NCBI RefSeq assembly: GCF_024137025.1
Contig: NZ_JAMYJR010000002.1
Location: forward strand, 124,001 to 188,000
Source of the DNA: Paractinoplanes aksuensis
GTDB taxonomy: Bacteria; Actinomycetota; Actinomycetes; Mycobacteriales; Micromonosporaceae
Direction of reading: 5' to 3'
Length of the DNA stretch: 64,000 bases
A program made the position numbers and the translations under genes. This document shows positions 49,610 to 57,731 of this stretch, one piece after another; position 1 is the first letter of the stretch; every line of letters begins with the position of its first letter. A model generated the notes under the pieces. The model was not told the origin of the DNA, ran no database searches, and saw only the letters and a list, made by a program, of their open reading frames with translations.

Positions 49610-51892
49610 ATGCGGGCGAAGCGATGGGGGATCGCCCTGTCGGCGGCGGTCGTCAGCCTGATCGCCGCGGTGTTCCTGTTGCCGGAGTCGTCGGCCACCT
49701 TCACCTCCGCGGTGAACGCGTCGCCGACGGTCGCGGCCTCGGCCACCTTTCCCGGCCGGCCCAAACTGATCAGCGACAAGGGTCCGGTGTTCTATCACCG
49801 GATGGAGGAGCCGCAAGCTCCGCCGTCGACGACGGTGGTCGATGCGATGTCCTCGAGCACGGGCGCCTACAGTTCGGCGCCGACCGGGCCCTCGACGTGG
49901 TGGCGGTTCGACGAGGCGGCCGGGGCGACCTCGTTCAGCGATGTCTCCGGGGCGGCCGACACCGCCTCGGCCGGCGGCACGGTGACTACGGGCGGCGCCG
50001 GACCGATGGGCGGCGCCGTCACCTTGGGCAACGGAAGTTACCTCACGTCGGCCGGGTCACCGTTCCGGGCCGACCGCAGCTTCACGATGTCGGTCTGGGT
50101 CAATATCGGAACCGCGGTGCCGACGAGCACCCGCCTGGCTGTGGTCAGCATGACCGGGGGATCCATCAGTACGCCCAACGACCGCAGCGACGCCATGATC
50201 ATCGCCGAGACGCCGGCCAACTGCGGGTCCGCGAGTCCCTGCTGGGCTTTCGTCATGGCCGGGAACCCGCAGAACACGGCGGTCGCCTTCGACAGCGTTC
50301 GCAGCACCACCCCGGTGGCAGCCAGCACCTGGGTTCACCTCACGGCCGTCTTCGACGGGACGGTCATGAGCCTGTACGTCAACGGGTCGCCGGAAGGCGG
50401 CACCAAGGCGCACACGATTCCCGCGAGCGCCTCCACCAATGCTGCTCTGAGTGTGGGCCGCTACCGGGACGTCTCGTGGCTGGGCGGGACGAACGGGACG
50501 GCCCAGATCGGCGAGACCCGGACCTGGCGCCGGAACCTGTCCGCGACCGAGGTCACCGAGCTCGCGGTGCGACCCACCGCCCGGTACGCGTTCAACGAGG
50601 CCGCCGGCACCAGCACGACCTATACGACGGCGGTCAACAGCACCGGGGCTCCGGGCGCGGTCAGCCGGTCGGCGCCCCTCACCACCAGCAATGGCGCGGT
50701 ACTTTCGGCCGGGCGCGAGGGGAACGCCTTCAACTCCGTCTCTGCTGGGGGTTACCTGACCGGCCCGGGCGCGCAGCTCGTTTCCACCAACAGTTTCACC
50801 GTCTCGGCGTGGGTGAAACTCACCGACGGCGGGATCGACCGGACCTTCTTCTCGGCGAACTATGGAGCAGGCACCGTCTTCAGCGTCGGCTACAGCCAAT
50901 TCAGCAAAAGGTGGGTGATGGGTGTCCTGACCGGTCTGCCTACCGTGACCGCGACGGCCGACGTGACTGCGGCTGTGCTGAATCAATGGGTGCATCTTGT
51001 CGCCGCATACGACAAGAACAACAACCTTCTCCGTCTGTTCGTCGATGGGGTTGCCCAATCCACGGTGTCCCTCGGCATCTATTCGCCCTGGAATTCCGAC
51101 GACGTCGTTGTGGTCGGCGGGAAGAGGGCGTTGGGGATCATCACCGAGCCCTGGCCGGGGCAGGTCGACGACCTGCGCATCTACAACGGCTATCCGCTCA
51201 ACGGGACGCCCGCTGTCACCGCCGGCGCGATGCAGACCTTCGTCAACCAGCTGAATCCCAGCCTCTCGGCCCAGACACCGGGCGGGCTGCAGGGCAGCAC
51301 CAAGACCGGTCATGCCGGAACAACAGCGGTGGCGTTCGGCGGCACCAGCAACGGCTACAACAACAAGTACGCGGGGACGTCGGCCACGGCCGCCTTCACC
51401 GTCGAGTGCCTGATCAAGGTCGCCCCCGGCCAGAGCGGCGTCATCGCGGGCTTCACCTCCACGGCCACCACCGGTCTCGGCGGCACCAGCAGCGACCGGC
51501 TGCTCTACGTCGACACCGCGGGCAAAGTACGTTTCGGCGTGCTGCAGGCCGGCAACGCCGTCACCGTCGCGAGCACTGCCAGCGTCGACGACGGCGCCTG
51601 GCACCACATCACGGCCGGCTTGGGCCCGGTCACCGGCGCCGGCACCGCGCTCGCCGCCGGCGGCCTCCGGCTCTCCCTGGACGGCACCGTCAGCTCGAAC
51701 AACGCGGTGACCGGGGCCGCCGCCGCGAACGGCGTCTGGCGGTGGGGCGGAGCCCCGTTCCTGCCCCTCTCCACCGTCTGGACGGCCGCCCCCTCGAACC
51801 CGTATCTGACCGGCACGATCGACGAGTTCGCCGTCTACGACAAACAACTGACCGACCAGGACGACCTCTGGCGCGTCTACGGCAACTACTGA
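49610..51892 (+). CDS. Large LamG-domain surface protein with SipW-type signal
   Basis: A 760-residue exported protein. The N-terminus MRAKRWGIALSAAVVSLIAAVF and SSATFTSAVNASPTVAASATF resemble SipW-dependent signals. Three concanavalin A-like/LamG domains follow: at about 95-330 (WWRFDEAAGATSFSD to IGETRTWRRNLSATEVTEL), 335-540 (YAFNEAAGTSTTY to VDDLRIYNGYPL) and 560-755 (FTVECLIKVAPGQSGVIAGF to FAVYDKQLTDQD). LamG domains bind carbohydrates or proteins on surfaces. No C-terminal anchor motif is seen. It likely decorates or caps the fibre made by the TasA-like proteins. Confidence 0.9.
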   Translation: MRAKRWGIALSAAVVSLIAAVFLLPESSATFTSAVNASPTVAASATFPGRPKLISDKGPVFYHRMEEPQAPPSTTVVDAMSSSTGAYSSAPTGPSTWWRFDEAAGATSFSDVSGAADTASAGGTVTTGGAGPMGGAVTLGNGSYLTSAGSPFRADRSFTMSVWVNIGTAVPTSTRLAVVSMTGGSISTPNDRSDAMIIAETPANCGSASPCWAFVMAGNPQNTAVAFDSVRSTTPVAASTWVHLTAVFDGTVMSLYVNGSPEGGTKAHTIPASASTNAALSVGRYRDVSWLGGTNGTAQIGETRTWRRNLSATEVTELAVRPTARYAFNEAAGTSTTYTTAVNSTGAPGAVSRSAPLTTSNGAVLSAGREGNAFNSVSAGGYLTGPGAQLVSTNSFTVSAWVKLTDGGIDRTFFSANYGAGTVFSVGYSQFSKRWVMGVLTGLPTVTATADVTAAVLNQWVHLVAAYDKNNNLLRLFVDGVAQSTVSLGIYSPWNSDDVVVVGGKRALGIITEPWPGQVDDLRIYNGYPLNGTPAVTAGAMQTFVNQLNPSLSAQTPGGLQGSTKTGHAGTTAVAFGGTSNGYNNKYAGTSATAAFTVECLIKVAPGQSGVIAGFTSTATTGLGGTSSDRLLYVDTAGKVRFGVLQAGNAVTVASTASVDDGAWHHITAGLGPVTGAGTALAAGGLRLSLDGTVSSNNAVTGAAAANGVWRWGGAPFLPLSTVWTAAPSNPYLTGTIDEFAVYDKQLTDQDDLWRVYGNY

Positions 51893-52050
51893 CCGGGTGT
51901 GGCTGATTCGGCGCCGACCTCGGCCACGTCCCACACCACCGACCGCACGCCGGGCCGCTCGACCGCGCCCTGATCGAGCATGGCCCGGTGATAGCGGCGT
52001 GCGTTGGCCTCGTCGGGGAAGATGGCGCGGTGAGTGAGATTCCGGATCTG
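51886..52050 (-). pseudogene. C-terminal remnant of an unknown gene
   Basis: The antisense frame ends AIFPDEANARRYHRAMLDQG, then VRSVVWDVAEVGAESATPGQ and a TAG that overlaps the LamG stop by seven bases. Codon use is strongly coding-like, but there is no start codon and the frame would run under the phosphotransferase. It looks like the tail of a lost small gene; a very short real gene is possible. Confidence 0.35.
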
Positions 52051-52887
52051 GGACCCGTGCCGCAGCGCATCGAGGTCGATGTGGAGTTGGTGCGGCGGCT
52101 TGTCGGCGAGCAGTTCCCGCAGTGGGCTCACCGTCCGATTGAGCCGGTGGCCCAAGGGGGCTGGGACAACCGGACCTTTCACCTCGGCCCCGACATGCTG
52201 GTGCGGCTGCCCAGCGCGGCCGAGTACGCGCTGGCCGTCGACAAGGAGCACCGGTGGCTCCCGATCCTCGCCGACCAGCTGCCCCTGCCGATTCCGGTTC
52301 CGCTGGGCAGAGGGGAGCCCGACGCCGGCTACCCCTACCCGTGGTCCGTCTACCGGTGGCTCGACGGCGAGACGGCCACTCGTGAGCGCGTCGGCGACCC
52401 GGTGCGTTTCGCGGAAGACCTGGCCGATTTCCTGCTGGCTCTGCAGCGTGTCGACGCCACCGACGGCCCGGGGCCCGGGCTGCACAACTGGTTCCGGGGC
52501 GGCACCCTGCGCACCTACGAGAAGCTGCTCGAGGAGGAGCTCCCGGGCCGCGTCGATGCCGGGCCGATCCGCGAGATCTGGGCCGCTGCGCTCGACGCCC
52601 GCTGGGACGGCCCGGACCGCTGGTTCCACGGCGACATCGCCCAGGGCAACCTGCTGCTGACCGGCGGCCGCCTGACCGCGGTCATCGACTTCGGCACCTG
52701 CGGGGTCGGCGACCCGGCCTGCGATCTCGCGATCGCCTGGACGTTGCTGACCGGGGACGGGCGCGAAGCCTTCCGTGAGCGGCTATCCGTGGATGACGCC
52801 ATGTGGGCGCGCGGCCGCGGCTGGGCTCTCTGGAAGGCGCTGGCCACGGAGGACGAGCCAGTCCTGGCCGAGATCTTGCGGGCGTAA
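52030..52887 (+). CDS. Aminoglycoside/choline-type phosphotransferase family protein
   Basis: A 285-residue APH-fold kinase from GTG 52030. The start MSEIPDLGPVPQR follows GGGGAAGA; longer GTG starts are weaker. VAQGGWDNRTFHLGPDMLVRLP is the ATP-binding region, the catalytic loop is WFHGDIAQGNLLL with the H-x-D-x-x-x-x-N pattern, and AVIDFGTCGVGDPACDLAIAW gives the metal-binding aspartate. The substrate may be an aminoglycoside, a macrolide or a primary metabolite; being far from known resistance genes, resistance is only a possibility. Confidence 0.9.
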   Translation: MSEIPDLGPVPQRIEVDVELVRRLVGEQFPQWAHRPIEPVAQGGWDNRTFHLGPDMLVRLPSAAEYALAVDKEHRWLPILADQLPLPIPVPLGRGEPDAGYPYPWSVYRWLDGETATRERVGDPVRFAEDLADFLLALQRVDATDGPGPGLHNWFRGGTLRTYEKLLEEELPGRVDAGPIREIWAAALDARWDGPDRWFHGDIAQGNLLLTGGRLTAVIDFGTCGVGDPACDLAIAWTLLTGDGREAFRERLSVDDAMWARGRGWALWKALATEDEPVLAEILRA

Positions 52888-52983
52888 CTAGACGGCGCGC
52901 AGGAGCAACCCCGGCCGCGGCGGCGCACCTAGCCTGGCGTCGTAGCCGACCAGCCGAAGGACCGCCGTGCCCCGTCGCATCCG

Positions 52984-53199
52984 CCCGCGGCGGTCCAGGC
53001 CGCGGACTGGGGCGACGCGACGACCTACGCCTGGGTCGCCGGGGAGCAGTCGGTGGTCCGCGACCTGCGGCGTCACCTCGTCGAGGAGCGTGGCTTCCCC
53101 AAGGCTCACATCGACTTCGTCGGCTACTGGAAGCACACCGAAAGAGTGGCACTGGACTCGTGGACGGGGGCGCCTTCGACGGCTGCTGCCACGTCGTGA
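52984..53199 (+). pseudogene. C-terminal fragment of a siderophore-interacting flavoreductase
   Basis: The frame encodes DATTYAWVAGEQSVVRDLRRHLVEERGFPKAHIDFVGYWKHTE, matching the NADP-binding end of siderophore-interacting proteins (Y-A/V-W-V-A-G-E ... G-Y-W). The FAD-binding N-terminal two-thirds is missing, and the sequence continues into unrelated codons to TGA 53197-53199. A fragment left by deletion. Confidence 0.65.
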
Positions 53200-53467
53200 T
53201 CCACAGCGACGTGGCCGGGGCGGTGGCCGGCGCCCTGACCGAGGCCGACCCGAGGGTGCGTGACGATCGTGGCGCGGCCGGCTCAGGCCGCCTGGCTGGC
53301 CGACGACCTGGCCCGGACGCTCGTGGATCCGGGCCGGCGCGAACGGGTCACGGTGGCCGGGGACGGCGAGGACGCCGACGCCGTGCTGCTCGTCGAGAGG
53401 CTGGCCCTGCACGCCGACGCCGCCGCGGTGGGCCTGCTGCGTCAGGTGCTGATGGATGAGCCGCACG
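53140..53467 (+). pseudogene. Degenerate stretch, unknown origin
   Basis: Coding-like sequence with a frame change near 53258: first FDGCCHVVIHSDVAGAVAGAL, then in another frame AQAAWLADDLARTLVDPGRR and VLLVERLALHADAAAVGLLR. Neither half was recognised and no start or stop fits. Together with its neighbours it forms a short gene graveyard. Confidence 0.4.
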
Positions 53468-53605
53468 GTGACCGAGGCCGCCGCCAAACGCGGCCAGGTG
53501 GCCACCACGATCACCGGCGTCGCCGGCACGACCCAGCAGGCCGCAGCCGGCCTGCTGAAGCTGGCCGACGACCTGACGGCCCTCGTCGGAGCGTTCCGCT
53601 ACTAG
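53468..53605 (+). pseudogene. C-terminal fragment of a methyl-accepting chemotaxis protein
   Basis: The frame reads VTEAAAKRGQVATTITGV, then TTQQAAAGLLKLADDLTALVGAFRY and TAG. The closing AADGLxxMADDLxxLVGxF-like pattern is the usual C-terminus of actinobacterial chemoreceptors. The sensor, membrane and signalling core are absent. Its stop overlaps the convergent gene stop in CTAG. Confidence 0.6.
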
Positions 53606-54360
53606 AACCCCGGGAAGGCCGCCCGCAGCTGGTCGAGGGTGACGTTGCCGGTCACCCGCACCGTGGCCGGGGTGTGCTCGGGGCCGAGCCGGCCGACCAG
53701 CAGGCGCAGGCCTGCCTCGAGCGGGCCCTCGAAGGTGGCCGTGGCCGGGACGGCGTCGGTGGTCAGCCGGGAGTTGTCGCCCAGCACGACCCGGTACGGG
53801 GTGCCGGCGAGGTCGATGACGGCCGGCTCGCCGGCCAGGTCGGGCTTGGCGATGAACCCGAGCAGGAAGCCCAGCCCGCCGCTGAGGTGCTCGGCCAGCA
53901 GCGGCGCCGAGGAGTCGGTGAGCCCGGCCGCCGGGTCGGTGCCGACCCGGATGTCCCAGCTGTGGAAGGCCACCTCGTTGAGGCGCAGCCCGGCGATCGA
54001 GGCCAGCGGGATCGGCTCGGGCAGGAAACCCGGGTTGAGTGTGAGCGTCTCGCGCTGCTCCGGGGTCAGGGCCTCGAACGCGGCCACGAGCTTCTCGTCC
54101 GACTCGCGCCAGCCGGCCGCCTGCTCCTCGGGCGACATGGCGTCCCAGCGGTCCCAGACGCTCCGGTTGAAGTCCGGTCCGGATTCGCCGCCCAGGCCGG
54201 CCCGGGCGATCTCGGCCCCGCTGCCCAGGTGCGAGAAGACCTGGGCCACGGTCCAGTCCGATGCGCCCGACGGCGAACCCAGCCGGTCGGACGAGAAGGC
54301 GACGAGGCCGTCGTGCTCGGCCCGCAGAGCCGCGATGCCGCGGTCAGCCAGAGATGTCAT
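53602..54360 (-). CDS. Maleylpyruvate isomerase/DinB-type mycothiol-dependent family protein
   Basis: A 252-residue protein of the DinB-like four-helix-bundle family found in mycothiol-producing actinobacteria. The N-terminal bundle has SDWTVAQVFSHLGSGAEIAR, with the first metal histidine in FSHL, and NEVAFHSWDIRVG gives the H-x-x-D second site. The C-terminal 90 residues form the extra SCP-2-like domain (GTPYRVVLGDNSRLTTDAVPATATFEGPLEAGLRLLVGR, ending VTLDQLRAAFPGF). The role in mycothiol-dependent detoxification is inferred from the family. An ATG at 54369 is an alternative start. Confidence 0.87.
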   Translation of the reverse strand: MTSLADRGIAALRAEHDGLVAFSSDRLGSPSGASDWTVAQVFSHLGSGAEIARAGLGGESGPDFNRSVWDRWDAMSPEEQAAGWRESDEKLVAAFEALTPEQRETLTLNPGFLPEPIPLASIAGLRLNEVAFHSWDIRVGTDPAAGLTDSSAPLLAEHLSGGLGFLLGFIAKPDLAGEPAVIDLAGTPYRVVLGDNSRLTTDAVPATATFEGPLEAGLRLLVGRLGPEHTPATVRVTGNVTLDQLRAAFPGF

Positions 54361-54387
54361 GATCGCCATCCTGGCACAGTGGGCCCG

Positions 54388-54975
54388 GTGACTCTCGTAC
54401 ACATCGTCTACGCGCATCCGGCCCCGCTGAGCTTCACCCGCGACGTCTTCGACGCCTTCCGCCGCGGGCTGAGCGAGGCCGGGCACACCGCCACCGTCTC
54501 CGACCTCTGCGCGATGGGCTTCCGGGCCGAGATGAGCCTCGAGGAGTACGAGCGCGAGTCGGCCTATGCGGCCGACCGGCCCGTGGCCCCGGACGTGCGG
54601 GCCGAGCAGCAGAAGCTGCTCGCGGCCGACGTCTGGGCGTTCTTCTACCCGATGTGGTGGGCCGACTGCCCGGCCATCCTCAAGGGATGGTTCGACCGGG
54701 TGTGGACGGCCGGTTTCGCCCACCGGGCCGACCCGCCGGTCCGGGTGCGCCGGGCGCTGGTCTGCTGCACCGCCGGCTACGAGGCCGGCGAGCTCGAACG
54801 CAGCGGTGTCCTGGCCGCCATGCGCACGACGATGCTCACCGACCGTATCGGCGACCGGGCCGAGACGGCCGAGCTGCTGGTGCTGGGCGGCACGGCACCG
54901 GAGATCCGGGAGACCCATCTGCGTACGGCGTTCGAGGCCGGCCTCAATCCGGGCGGTTCCCGGCCCAGTCGGTGA
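54388..54975 (+). CDS. Flavodoxin-fold NAD(P)H:quinone oxidoreductase
   Basis: A 195-residue protein from GTG 54388. TLVHIVYAHPAPLSFTRDVFDAFRRGLSEAGHTATVSDL is the typical start of the NQO1/KefF-like flavodoxin fold, and VWAFFYPMWWADCPAILKGWFDRVWTAGFA carries the conserved PMWW and GWFDR motifs around the FMN/FAD site. It probably reduces quinones by two electrons. It is divergent from the DinB-like gene with a 27-bp gap and overlaps the convergent WYL regulator by 32 bases. Confidence 0.9.
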   Translation: MTLVHIVYAHPAPLSFTRDVFDAFRRGLSEAGHTATVSDLCAMGFRAEMSLEEYERESAYAADRPVAPDVRAEQQKLLAADVWAFFYPMWWADCPAILKGWFDRVWTAGFAHRADPPVRVRRALVCCTAGYEAGELERSGVLAAMRTTMLTDRIGDRAETAELLVLGGTAPEIRETHLRTAFEAGLNPGGSRPSR

Positions 54976-55897
54976 GGCGGGCGGCGTACTGCTCGATCTC
55001 GGTTCGTAGTTCGGGTGGGGTCAGGACGGTGAACGGGTGGCCGAGGCCGGCCAGCATCTGGGCCATGCCTTCGAGGCGTTCGGCGCGGCAGGTGAGCAGC
55101 AGGCCGCGGTCGGTCTCGGTCAGCTCGGCCACACTGGCCGGCACGCGCCGGCGTACCTCGGAGATCGAGGCCTGCAGCAGCACTTCGACCGGCCATCGGT
55201 AGTCGCGGCGGGCCCACTGCTGGTTGAGGTGGGCCACCGCGTCGAAGCCGGGCGGCGGTTCGAAAGTCACGCTCGTCGGGCGGGTGGCGGTGATCCGGTC
55301 GGCCCGGAACGAGCGGATCTCGCCGCTGCGGTGGTCCAGGCCCACGGCGTACCACCGGCTCGAGTGGAAGACGAGGCCGTACGGGTCGAGGTCGCGGTCG
55401 CCCGAGTCGCCGTACGTGATCGTCAGGCGTTGGTGCGACCGGGTCGCCGCGCCCAGGGCGAGCAGGATCCGCGACTCCGGGTTGTCCTGGCCGCCGGCCG
55501 CGGCCCGGGTGAAGCCGAGCGCCGACCGCAGCCCGGCCAGCCGGTCGGCCAGATCCGCCGGGAGCACGCGATTGATCTTCGCTTCGGCCGCCTCGGCCGC
55601 CGGGGTCTCGGCCGACAGCCCGATCTGGCGGGCTGCGATCAGGCCCAGGACGACGGCCACTGCCTCGTCGCCGGTCAGCATCAGCGGCGGCAGCCGGAAG
55701 CCGGGGGAGAGGCGATAACCGCCGTACCGGCCCCGCTCGGCGGTGACCGGGATGCCCAGGTCGGTCAGGGTGGTCGCGTAGCGCCGGACGGTCCGCTCGT
55801 CGACGCCGAGCCGGCGGGCCAGGTCGCCCACGGTCAGGCGGCGGTGGGCCTGCAGCAGTTCGAGCATCGCGAGCACGCGGGACGCGGGATGAGCCAT
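54944..55897 (-). CDS. WYL-domain (YafY-type) transcriptional regulator
   Basis: A 317-residue regulator. The N-terminal winged helix is RVLAMLELLQAHRRLTVGDLARRLGVDERTVRRYATTLTDLGIPV (about 5-55), then GGYRLSPGFRLPPLMLT. The WYL domain (about 145-230) includes DPYGLVFHSSRWYAVGLDHRSGEIRSFRADRI, where W-Y-A corresponds to the W-Y-L motif, and the WCX C-terminal extension follows. Such proteins respond to nucleic-acid or metabolite ligands. It lies divergent from the next hydrolase, its probable target. Confidence 0.92.
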   Translation of the reverse strand: MAHPASRVLAMLELLQAHRRLTVGDLARRLGVDERTVRRYATTLTDLGIPVTAERGRYGGYRLSPGFRLPPLMLTGDEAVAVVLGLIAARQIGLSAETPAAEAAEAKINRVLPADLADRLAGLRSALGFTRAAAGGQDNPESRILLALGAATRSHQRLTITYGDSGDRDLDPYGLVFHSSRWYAVGLDHRSGEIRSFRADRITATRPTSVTFEPPPGFDAVAHLNQQWARRDYRWPVEVLLQASISEVRRRVPASVAELTETDRGLLLTCRAERLEGMAQMLAGLGHPFTVLTPPELRTEIEQYAARLTDWAGNRPD

Positions 55898-55959
55898 GGG
55901 CCGAAGTTTTCCATGAATACCGGGCGGAACCTGTCCGGTATTGCTCCTAGGCTCGTCTC

Positions 55960-56661
55960 ATGAGCACATACATCCTGGTACCTGGCATGTGGATCGGCGC
56001 GTGGGCGTGGCGGCAGGTCACCTCGGAGCTGCGGGCGGGCGGCCACGACGTGTACCCGCTGACCCTCACCGGCGTCGCCGACCGGTCGCACCTGCTCGGC
56101 CCGGAGGTCGACCTCGACACGCACATCGAGGACATCGTGCAGCTGGCCGAGGCCGAGGACCTGCGCGACATCGTGCTCGTCGGGCACAGCTACGGCGGGA
56201 TGCCGGTCAGCGCGGCGGCGCTGCGGCTGCGCGACCGGATCCGCGCCGTCGTCTACGTCGACAGCGGCCCGCTGCCCGAGGGCATGTCGCAGCTCGACCT
56301 GGCCGAGGACACGACGGAGTACGAAGGCGACGCCGTGCCGCCCCGGCCGTGGGACGCGGCCGCCGACCCGGTGCTGCTGGCCGGCCTGGACGAGACCGCT
56401 CTCGACCTTTTGCGTACGCGGAGCACAGGTCACCCGCTCGCGTCCGTCCGCCGGCCGCTCGGCGCCCGCGCCACCTCGGCCGACCTGCCGACCGTGCTCG
56501 TCGCCAGCACGTTCCCGCTCGACCGGATCCGCGAGATGATGGCGGCCGGCCACCCGTTCTTCGCCGCCCTGTCCGAGGCCGAGATCATCCCGCTCGTGAC
56601 CGGCCACTGGCCGATGCTGAGCGAGCCCAAGACGCTGGCCGACATTCTGGCCGGGATCTAG
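55960..56661 (+). CDS. Alpha/beta hydrolase (salicylate-esterase/AB hydrolase-like)
   Basis: A 233-residue alpha/beta hydrolase. It starts [20 protein letters not shown], typical of the hydrolase group that includes plant methylesterases. The nucleophile elbow is [15 protein letters not shown], and the final histidine is in [11 protein letters not shown] near the C-terminus; the acid residue is probably the aspartate in [10 protein letters not shown]. It lies divergent from the WYL regulator 62 bp away and its end overlaps the CoA-transferase by four bases. The substrate is unknown. Confidence 0.9.
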   Translation: MSTYILVPGMWIGAWAWRQVTSELRAGGHDVYPLTLTGVADRSHLLGPEVDLDTHIEDIVQLAEAEDLRDIVLVGHSYGGMPVSAAALRLRDRIRAVVYVDSGPLPEGMSQLDLAEDTTEYEGDAVPPRPWDAAADPVLLAGLDETALDLLRTRSTGHPLASVRRPLGARATSADLPTVLVASTFPLDRIREMMAAGHPFFAALSEAEIIPLVTGHWPMLSEPKTLADILAGI

Positions 56662-57731
56662 GCACCCCAGTCTTCGAGGACTTCGGCCACGGTCGCGGCC
56701 GTAGGTGGTTGCGGTTCGGAAGCCGGCGTACGGCTGAGGCGCGGGGCCGGGGCGGGCTGCGTCACCCCGTCGACGTCGACGAACGTACGCCGGGCCCGGT
56801 TGTGCGGATGGGCCGGCGCCTCGGCCGGGGTGAGCACGGGGGCGACACACGCGTCCGCTTCGGCGAACACCCGCGTCCACTCGTCGCGGGAGCGGGAGGC
56901 GAAGCGTGACGTGAAGCGGGCGCGCAGCTCCGGCCAGCCCGACCGGTCGTACTGGTCGGGAAGAACTTCGTCGTCGAGGCCGAGGCCGGCCAGTAACGCC
57001 TGGTAGAACGGGGGCTCGATGGCGCCCACGGCCACGAAGGCGCCGTCGGCCGTCTCGTACGTGTCGTAGAACGGCGCCCCGCCGTCGAGCAGGTTGGCCC
57101 CACGCCCGCCCGGCCACGAGCCGCCACCGATCATGCCGTGCAGGAACGTGGTCAGCAGGGCCGACCCGTCGACCATGGCCGCGTCGACGACCTGGCCCAG
57201 CCCGGACCGGGACCGTTCCACCAGCGCGGCCAGCACCCCGACGGCCAGCAGCATCCCGCCGCCGGCGAAGTCGCCCAGCAGGTTGATCGGGGCGTGCGGC
57301 CGCTGACCGGCCCGGCCCAGCGGCTCGAGGGCCCCGGCCACGGCGATGTAGTCGATGTCGTGCCCGGCCCGCTCGGCCAGCGGCCCGGCCTGCCCCCAGC
57401 CGGTCATCCGCGCGTACACGAGCCCCGGGTTGAGCTTCTCGCACTCGGCCGGGCCGAAGCCGAGGCGTTCGGCCACGCCGGGGCGGTAGCCCTCGACCAG
57501 CACGTCGGCCCGGGTGACGAGCCGCAGCAGGTCGGTCCGGCCGGCCTCGGTCTTCAGGTCGAGCGCGACCGTGCGCCGGCCCCGGTCGAGCGGGCCCTCG
57601 GGCAGCAGCGGCCCGTCCGGCCGGTCGACGCGGACGACGTCGGCCCCCAGGTCGGCCAGGATCATGCAGCCGAACGGGCCCGGGGCCAGACCGGCCAGCT
57701 CGACGACCCGTACGCCGTGCAGGGCCGTCAT
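56658..57731 (-). CDS. CaiB/BaiF family CoA-transferase (alpha-methylacyl-CoA racemase-like)
   Basis: A 357-residue class III CoA-transferase or racemase. [38 protein letters not shown] is the typical start, [34 protein letters not shown] gives the conserved G-x-x-G-x-x-x-x-x-x-G-H-D and Y-x-A region, and [26 protein letters not shown] is next. The H-D pair matches the racemase type, which epimerises 2-methyl-branched acyl-CoA. It is the last gene of a beta-oxidation operon, overlapping the previous gene by ATGA. Confidence 0.92.
   Translation of the reverse strand: MTALHGVRVVELAGLAPGPFGCMILADLGADVVRVDRPDGPLLPEGPLDRGRRTVALDLKTEAGRTDLLRLVTRADVLVEGYRPGVAERLGFGPAECEKLNPGLVYARMTGWGQAGPLAERAGHDIDYIAVAGALEPLGRAGQRPHAPINLLGDFAGGGMLLAVGVLAALVERSRSGLGQVVDAAMVDGSALLTTFLHGMIGGGSWPGGRGANLLDGGAPFYDTYETADGAFVAVGAIEPPFYQALLAGLGLDDEVLPDQYDRSGWPELRARFTSRFASRSRDEWTRVFAEADACVAPVLTPAEAPAHPHNRARRTFVDVDGVTQPAPAPRLSRTPASEPQPPTAATVAEVLEDWGA

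Noticed and set aside
52030-52887. Aminoglycoside resistance gene
   Set aside because: The APH fold is clear, but the family also phosphorylates many primary metabolites and no resistance context is present.
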